From: Cystobacter fuscus DSM 2262
GTDB lineage: Bacteria > Myxococcota > Myxococcia > Myxococcales > Myxococcaceae
Assembly (NCBI RefSeq): GCF_000335475.2
Contig: NZ_ANAH02000011.1
Coordinates: 186,001-250,000 of the forward strand
Length of the DNA: 64,000 bases
Direction of reading: 5' to 3'
The stretch's first letter is position 1; every line of letters starts with the position of its first letter. A program made the position numbers and the translations under genes. Positions 59,182 to 64,000 of this stretch are shown piece after piece. Under the pieces are notes generated by a model. It searched no databases. It was not told the origin of the DNA and saw only the letters and a program-made list of their open reading frames with translations.

Positions 59182-60207
59182 TCAGTCGAAGGGGATGATG
59201 GAGAGCCGGGCGCCCACGGGGGCGTCCAGCAGTTGCTTGGCGCGCGCGGGCAGGTAGGCCGTCTTGTCGTCCAGCCGGGCCATGGTGCGCACCGCGCGGA
59301 AGCGGTTGCGCCCGGATTCGCGCTCGTAGCCGACGAGCACGTCATCCCCCTGCATGTCGAAGTCCTCCGCGGCCAGCTTCACCGAGCGGTAGCGGCGCAC
59401 GAGGGAGATGTCCGCGAGGTTGGCCTCGAAGTGCGGGCCGCCGTCGAAGGGATCGATGCGCTCCACGTAGCGGAAGCCGATGCGCTCGAGCATCCGCTGC
59501 ACGCCCTGGGTGTTGGGCCCCACCTCGCCGAGCACCTTCTGCACGCGCTCGGGGAAGAGCGAGGCGTAGATGTCCGAGGAGGGGAAGAGCTCCTTGATGA
59601 ACTCCTTGTTCTGCCGGCTGAGCCGGTCCGCCTCCTGGTAGTCGAGCCCGGTGAACTTCTTGCCACACGCCTCCCACAGCAGGCTGCGCCCGTCGGGCAT
59701 CAGCGGGGGCAGCAGCTCGGCGAGCACCCGCGGGCGGAACAGCCGCTTGTGCATGGCCATGAAGAGGAAGCGCACGTAGGACAGCTGCTTGCCGGGCTTG
59801 TCCGGCGTGGCGCGGTAGGGCGGATCCACCACCAGGCCGCCAATCTCCGTGGGGCCCTCGTAGTTGTAGCCGATGGAGAGCACCTTGTGCCGGAAGTGCC
59901 GGCCGATGCTGGCCGAGTAGTGCTCGCGCTCGGACACGTCGTAGTAGATGTGTGGGGACTCGTAGGTGCCGTGCTGCGCGATGACCATGGACGTGCCGAT
60001 GATCATCTCGTTGCGCACGTCCTCCAGCACGAAGAGGTACTCGCGCTCGAAGGGATCCTTCACCTTGTCCGAGAAGCTCTTCACGGACTTGTCGATGATG
60101 GCCTCGAGCGTCTCCTCGTTGTTGGGCAGGTTGACGGTGTTGAGCACCGCGGCGAGCCGCTTCAGGCCGGGCAAATCGGTCTTCTGGACATCGCGCAAGA
60201 CGAGCAT
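59182..60207 (-). CDS. astA: Arginine N-succinyltransferase
   Basis: A 341-residue protein. AstA features are LVLRDVQKTDLPGLKRLAAV, YLFVLEDVRNEMIIGTSMVI, YNYEGPTEIGGLVVDPPYRA, RFLFMAMHKRLFRPRVLAEL, WEACGKKFTGLDYQEADRLS, and IDPFDGGPHFEANLADISLV near the end. It transfers succinyl from succinyl-CoA to arginine, the first step of the AST catabolic pathway. No other ast gene (astB-E) is seen nearby, so its role here may differ. It lies 147 bases downstream of an ATP-grasp gene and in the same direction, with a heme-oxygenase-like gene further upstream. Confidence 0.9.
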   Translation of the reverse strand: MLVLRDVQKTDLPGLKRLAAVLNTVNLPNNEETLEAIIDKSVKSFSDKVKDPFEREYLFVLEDVRNEMIIGTSMVIAQHGTYESPHIYYDVSEREHYSASIGRHFRHKVLSIGYNYEGPTEIGGLVVDPPYRATPDKPGKQLSYVRFLFMAMHKRLFRPRVLAELLPPLMPDGRSLLWEACGKKFTGLDYQEADRLSRQNKEFIKELFPSSDIYASLFPERVQKVLGEVGPNTQGVQRMLERIGFRYVERIDPFDGGPHFEANLADISLVRRYRSVKLAAEDFDMQGDDVLVGYERESGRNRFRAVRTMARLDDKTAYLPARAKQLLDAPVGARLSIIPFD

Positions 60208-60354
60208 GGGGGCACCCGCGCCTCATTCCCCCCTGGGGAGAGGGCGCTACGAAAAATCACCTTACCTCACCGGGGCCAACCGTCAGCCGCTCCTATCCTT
60301 CCGGATGCGACGCATCGCGTTGGCTTTCGTGCTCGCCCGGCTGCCTGACACGTT

Positions 60355-61521
60355 TCAACGCACCTGGGCATGAGCCCAGGAGATGGCTTGATGCAGATCC
60401 TCGAGCTTCGCATAGCGCACCAGGTACATCTCGTCGCCCAGATTCACCCGGTAGGCGGGGGGCGTGGGGCCGTGGAGCAGGAGGTTGCCGCCGAGCCGCT
60501 CCAGCAACTGCTCGCGCGACAGCTGGTAGTGCCGGTTGTGGTGGCGGCGGGTGATGTGAGCGGCGTGGAAGTGCGCCTCGAGCCGGATGCCGTCCATGTC
60601 CTCGCCGGTGAGCATGCGGGCCCACAGCCGGTAGACGTCCGCGTCGCAGGCGTAGTTCATCGTGTCCGTCATGGTCGCCCCGGGAGGGCGCAGGTTCGCC
60701 TCGAGCACGAGGAAGCGCCCGTCCTCTCCCCGAAAGAACTCGAGGTGGAACCAGCGCTCGCGCAGGCCCAGGGCCGCGAGCGTCTTGCGGCCGATGGCCT
60801 CCAGCTCGGGGGGCAGCTCGCGCAGCGTCCAGAAGGCCGAGTCGCGCACCTCGTTCACCACCTCCATGATGCCGTCGAGGTACTGGTGGCTGATGGCGAA
60901 GATGACGCGGCCCCTGGCGTCCACGAAGCCGTCGTAGGTGAGGATGTGCCCCTTGATGAAGTTCTGCACCACGGCGTCCGCCAGGGGCTGGATGATGGCG
61001 GCGTCCACCTCCTCGTCCGAGGACAGCTTGAAGGTGCGCGCCGCTCCCGCGCCCACGTCCGGCTTGATGACGAGGGGGTAGCCCGCGCGTTTGGCGAAGG
61101 CCTTCACCTGCGGAGCGTCCACGGCCTTCTCGCACAGCGGATGAGGGATGTCCGCCGCGCGGAAGACCACCGCCATGCCGTACTTGCTGCGCAGCCGGGC
61201 GATGTCCGCGGGCCGCAGCCCCGGGATGTTGAAGTGCTCGCGCAGGGTGGCCTCCACCGCGAGCCAGCTCTCGTTGAGCGACTCGATGCGGTGGATGAGG
61301 CCGTGCTTCCAGGTGAAGTAGCCCACCGCGCGCACCATCGCGTCCGTGTCGGTGAGGTTGGGCGTGTAGAAGTACTCGGTGAGCGACTCCCTCAGCTCCG
61401 CGCGCAGCGAGTCGTAGGGCGCATCTCCCAGCCCGAGCACCCGGAACCCCTGTTCCCGGAGCGCCTGGACGAAGAGGTAGAAGTGTGGCGGGAACTGGGG
61501 GGAGATGAAGACGAAGTTCAT
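60355..61521 (-). CDS. ATP-grasp ligase-like protein
   Basis: A 388-residue protein from the ATG at 61521. An N-terminal Rossmann-like part (MNFVFISPQFPPHFYLFVQA) precedes an ATP-grasp domain: YPLVIKPDVGAGAARTFKLS (ATP-binding Lys), QNFIKGHILTYDGFVDARGR, RWFHLEFFRGEDGRFLVLEA, and NLRPPGATMTDTMNYACDAD (metal-binding Glu/Asn). ATP-grasp enzymes form amide, ester or thioester bonds via an acyl-phosphate, often on amino acids. The substrate is unknown. It lies between astA and a heme-oxygenase-like gene on the same strand, and may join an amino acid in a shared pathway. Confidence 0.75.
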   Translation of the reverse strand: MNFVFISPQFPPHFYLFVQALREQGFRVLGLGDAPYDSLRAELRESLTEYFYTPNLTDTDAMVRAVGYFTWKHGLIHRIESLNESWLAVEATLREHFNIPGLRPADIARLRSKYGMAVVFRAADIPHPLCEKAVDAPQVKAFAKRAGYPLVIKPDVGAGAARTFKLSSDEEVDAAIIQPLADAVVQNFIKGHILTYDGFVDARGRVIFAISHQYLDGIMEVVNEVRDSAFWTLRELPPELEAIGRKTLAALGLRERWFHLEFFRGEDGRFLVLEANLRPPGATMTDTMNYACDADVYRLWARMLTGEDMDGIRLEAHFHAAHITRRHHNRHYQLSREQLLERLGGNLLLHGPTPPAYRVNLGDEMYLVRYAKLEDLHQAISWAHAQVR

Positions 61522-61646
61522 GGTGCCTCGACCACGGGGACAGGGAAGGCAGGATGCCGCGTTCCCCGGCCCCCGGGCGGTGTCACGTCGGGGGACGCGT
61601 CCGCCCGGTGACTCCCCGTGGACACTTCACGGGCCGGCGCCGTGTC

Positions 61647-62588
61647 TCAGGCCCGGGGCAGCTTCAGCCCCAACTCGCGGCGGTAGCGCTCGAAGCACCG
61701 GGCGCCCGCGTTGAGGCGCATCAGCGCGCCCTCCGCGATGGGCCGCGCCACGCGGGGATCCGCCGCCACCAGGGGCTTGAGCACCTCGCGGTTCCAGGCC
61801 TCGGAGTGCTTCACGTCCAGCGTGGCATGCACCGCGTAGTAGCGCCGCACCGGCATCTTGAAGCCGAGCCGTTGCAGGCCCGCGTTGACGCACGCCGAGC
61901 GTCCCGGCGCCGTCAGCTCCACCGCGCCCAGCGCGCCCACCGACTGGTAGGTGTAGCGGCGGTTGGCGGCGAGCGCGACGAGGAGGTTGGCCAGCGCGTG
62001 CGCCTCCCACACCGTGCCTTCGTCCGTGGGGTGCAGGTCCAGCGACGTGGCGAGCTGCGACAGCATGGGCCCGTGCATCGCGTCCTCGCGGCCCCGGCCC
62101 ATCTCGTCCCAGTAGTTGCGCGCCAGCTCCAGCTTGGCCTGCGTGGGCAGCTTCACCTGGGTGAGCGCCACCAGGTCATCGAAGCCCGCCTCGCCCGCGA
62201 ACTCCTGGGTGAGGAACCAGTGGAAGGGCTCCAGCGTCGCTTCCGTGGCGAGCCACGCGAAGAGCGGGTCTCCCTGTCCCGGGCCCGTCTGCTTCAGCTC
62301 CTCGAACCAGGCCACGAAGGCCTCGGGCTCCTCGGGCGCCTCGGCGGCGCGCTCGGCCACGAGGGCACGCTCGCGCTCGACGAACTCTCCCTCCAGCAGG
62401 CGCAGCCGCGTCTCGCGCGTCACCTCCTCGCGCCAATCCTCATGCGGCACGGTGGGCCGCAGACGCGACCTGTTGAATTGAAGAAGCACCCGGTGGAGCG
62501 CGTTCTGCTCTTGCTCGCCCGCTCCTTCACCGAGGAGCGCACCGAGTTGCATATTCTCCGAGCTCCCGCTCTCTCCAAACCCCGCCAT
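61647..62588 (-). CDS. Heme-oxygenase-like iron-containing redox enzyme
   Basis: A 313-residue helical protein from the ATG at 62588, after AGGAGGGTG. It belongs to the iron-containing redox (HDO/PqqC-like) class: DPLFAWLATEATLEPFHWFL, TQEFAGEAGFDDLVALTQVK, ARNYWDEMGRGREDAMHGPM, and VGALGAVELTAPGRSACVNA with YYAVHATLDVKHSEAWNREV. The E/H-rich helices (EATLEPFH, NYWDEMGRG..HGPM, YYAVHATLDVKHSE) would bind a diiron centre. Relatives oxidise amino acids or fatty acids with O2 in natural-product pathways. It heads an apparent three-gene set with the ATP-grasp and AstA genes, and is divergent from the amidinohydrolase gene. Confidence 0.75.
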   Translation of the reverse strand: MAGFGESGSSENMQLGALLGEGAGEQEQNALHRVLLQFNRSRLRPTVPHEDWREEVTRETRLRLLEGEFVERERALVAERAAEAPEEPEAFVAWFEELKQTGPGQGDPLFAWLATEATLEPFHWFLTQEFAGEAGFDDLVALTQVKLPTQAKLELARNYWDEMGRGREDAMHGPMLSQLATSLDLHPTDEGTVWEAHALANLLVALAANRRYTYQSVGALGAVELTAPGRSACVNAGLQRLGFKMPVRRYYAVHATLDVKHSEAWNREVLKPLVAADPRVARPIAEGALMRLNAGARCFERYRRELGLKLPRA

Positions 62589-62611
62589 GGTGCACACCCT
62601 CCTGATCTGGT

Positions 62612-62632
62612 GCCTCGGCCTGATGCCGAGGC
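62612..62632. promoter_or_regulatory. Palindrome in the divergent promoter region
   Basis: GCCTCGGC (62612-62619) and GCCGAGGC (62625-62632) form a perfect 8-base inverted repeat with a 5-base spacer. It lies 24 bases upstream of the heme-oxygenase-like start and 23 bases upstream of the amidinohydrolase start, the only sizeable feature of the 66-base intergenic region. It may be an operator acting on both genes. Confidence 0.4.
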
Positions 62633-62654
62633 CCATACAGGGGAGAAGGTGGGG

Positions 62655-63578
62655 ATGCCCGCGGTCACAAGCCAGTCGTCGCTGACATTCGCGATCAGTG
62701 AGATTCGTTGTGAGAGGAATCAGTGCGCCATCCAGACGGTGGACTGTGCCTATCAAGTGGCTTGGAGCATCAACCCGCATATGAAGATTGGCGCCGTCAA
62801 CTGGCGCCACGCGCGTGCCCAACATCAGGCCTACCGCCGTGCTCTCGTCGAGGCGGGCGCCGAGTTGATTTCCCTGCCCTTCGTTCACGGCGCGTATGAC
62901 TCCGTGTTCGCCAAGGACAACGCCGTGTTGCACTCGCAGCGCGGGCGGATGCGGGCGTTGCTCGCCTCGCCCGTCCACGGCGAGCGCCAGCAGGAGCAGC
63001 GGGCGCGGGCCCGTGTGCTGGACACCCTGGGCTTCGAGGTCTTCAGCCCCCCGTCGGCCCACTTCGAGGGAGGAGACCTGGCGATGCTGCCCCAGGCGAG
63101 CGGAGCGCTGCTCGGCTACGGCCAGCGCTCCTCGGCGCGCGCGGCGATGATGCTCGAGGTGTTCCTCGACGCGCCGGTGACGCCCCTGGAGCTGCGCGAT
63201 CCGCACCTCTACCACCTGGACACCGCGCTGCACGTGCTGTCCGACGGCACCGTGCTCGTCTGCGAGGAGGCCTTCACGCCCGAGGCCTTGCGCACGCTCG
63301 CGCGCACCGAGGGCGTCAACCGCGTGCTGCGCGTGCCCTACGAGGAGGCGCTCGTCTTCGGGCTCAACCTCGTGGAGGTGGGCAACACGGTGCTGGTGGG
63401 CGCGCGGGCCCCCCAGGTGATGTCCCTGCTGCGCGCGCTGGGCCGCCGGCCGGTGGAGGTCCGCCTGGACCAGTTCCACCTGGCGGGCGGCAGCGCGGCG
63501 TGCCTCGTGTCACAGATTCATCACGCCGGGCGCGTGGCCACGAGCGACACCACGGCGATGCGCTCCACGTTCGCGTAG
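62655..63578 (+). CDS. Amidinohydrolase of the DDAH/arginine deiminase superfamily
   Basis: A 307-residue protein from the ATG at 62655, with GGAGAAGGTGGGG as ribosome site. Guanidine-modifying features are HGAYDSVFAKDNAVLHSQRG (substrate Asp/Asn), AHFEGGDLAMLPQASGALLG, DPHLYHLDTALHVLSDGTVL (catalytic His in LYHLDTAL), and LAGGSAACLVSQIHHAG with the nucleophilic Cys. Such enzymes hydrolyse arginine or N-methylarginine to citrulline plus ammonia or methylamine. Together with astA this suggests arginine metabolism. It is divergent from the heme-oxygenase-like gene. Its last 58 bases overlap the convergent methyltransferase gene. Confidence 0.8.
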   Translation: MPAVTSQSSLTFAISEIRCERNQCAIQTVDCAYQVAWSINPHMKIGAVNWRHARAQHQAYRRALVEAGAELISLPFVHGAYDSVFAKDNAVLHSQRGRMRALLASPVHGERQQEQRARARVLDTLGFEVFSPPSAHFEGGDLAMLPQASGALLGYGQRSSARAAMMLEVFLDAPVTPLELRDPHLYHLDTALHVLSDGTVLVCEEAFTPEALRTLARTEGVNRVLRVPYEEALVFGLNLVEVGNTVLVGARAPQVMSLLRALGRRPVEVRLDQFHLAGGSAACLVSQIHHAGRVATSDTTAMRSTFA

Positions 63579-64000
63579 GGCCGCTGTTCCAGCTCCTCGC
63601 CGAAGACATCCGGATCCAACTCCTCGTACTGGAAGAGGGCCCGGGCCTCGGCGAGCACCGGGGTGAGCGCCGCGCGCAGCTGATCCTCGCCGTCCACCAC
63701 GGGCGCGCCGCTATAGAGCACGAGCATGCCGCCGGGAGACAGGCGGCGCATGGCTTCCCGGGTGAAGCGCACGGACAGGTCCACGCCGTGAGGGCCTCCG
63801 CCATCGCGGTACGTGCGCGCGCCCTCGTCCACCAGGTAGGGCGGGTTGGCGATGACGAGATCCACCTCGCCCGGCACGCCGCCCAGCGCATCGCTCGTGA
63901 GCACCTCCACGTGGGACACCCCGTTGAGCGCGGCGTTGATGCGCGAGAATCGCAGCGCCCGCTCGTTCACGTCGGCGAGCACGAGCGTGTCCACCCGGTG
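63521..64000 (-). CDS. SAM-dependent methyltransferase, 5' end outside window
   Basis: The minus frame enters from the right edge (HRVDTLVLADVNERALRFSR) and ends at 63521, so about 159 C-terminal residues are visible. The post-I SAM motif LVLADVNERAL and the amino-methyltransferase motif NPPYLVDEG are clear, with GGMLVLYSGAPVVDGEDQL following. NPPY marks N-methyltransferases of the small-methyltransferase class (RsmC/PrmC-like), acting on rRNA bases or glutamine. The target cannot be told from this part. It overlaps the amidinohydrolase gene tail to tail. Confidence 0.75.
   Translation of the reverse strand, partial: HRVDTLVLADVNERALRFSRINAALNGVSHVEVLTSDALGGVPGEVDLVIANPPYLVDEGARTYRDGGGPHGVDLSVRFTREAMRRLSPGGMLVLYSGAPVVDGEDQLRAALTPVLAEARALFQYEELDPDVFGEELEQRPYANVERIAVVSLVATRPA

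Overview
The window looks like a chromosomal segment of a large-genome myxobacterium (Myxococcota, probably the Archangium/Cystobacter/Melittangium group). This rests on the very high GC content and GC-rich third positions, two giant hybrid serine/threonine kinases, several lipoproteins and surface proteins, and families known mainly from myxobacteria: DUF6310, DUF5953 and the SitI6-like double-CXXCG protein. No rRNA, tRNA or CRISPR array was recognised. The species is an inference.

Layout. 1-8.2 kb is a patchy accessory region: a double-DUF1801 protein, two orphan immunity-type proteins (Imm70-like, Imm-5-like), a TolB-like/M23-like secreted pair, two lipoproteins, a MmyB-type regulator and a GST. 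Between them lie REP-like palindromes and fragments of a REP-associated Y1 transposase, an IS91-type transposase and a PhyH gene. 8.2-12.6 kb holds a kelch-repeat lipoprotein and a Tat-type amidohydrolase. 12.6-17.9 kb is one giant Ser/Thr kinase-AAA-GAF-histidine kinase. 17.9-19.8 kb is a lipoprotein toxin (DUF6310, frameshifted) with its presumed immunity partner DUF5953. 19.9-25.4 kb carries a patatin, two SPFH proteins and a SulP transporter fused to a gamma carbonic anhydrase. 25.6-30.1 kb has an M20 amidohydrolase and a DyP peroxidase coupled to an internally duplicated protein of unknown function.

30.4-41.5 kb is signalling: a second giant kinase, a DoxX protein, a NtrC-type two-component pair, a single-domain response regulator and an eight-heme cytochrome c. 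At 41.8 kb sits an orphan SitI6-like immunity protein. 42.5-49.5 kb is the outer-membrane assembly pair TamB/TamA. 49.9-54.9 kb is housekeeping: MalQ, a DNA glycosylase, an ECF sigma factor with a zinc-finger anti-sigma factor, RlmN and DedA. 54.9-58.1 kb encodes a chemoreceptor fused to an oligopeptide-type solute-binding domain. 59.2-63.6 kb is an arginine-flavoured cluster (AstA, ATP-grasp, heme-oxygenase-like diiron protein, divergent amidinohydrolase), followed by a partial methyltransferase at the right edge.

The most unusual items are the chemoreceptor-SBP fusion, the SulP-carbonic anhydrase/SPFH module, the DyP peroxidase with its duplicated partner, and the Sit-like toxin/immunity remnants. 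All functional statements come from reading the sequence and known family motifs; no database search was run.
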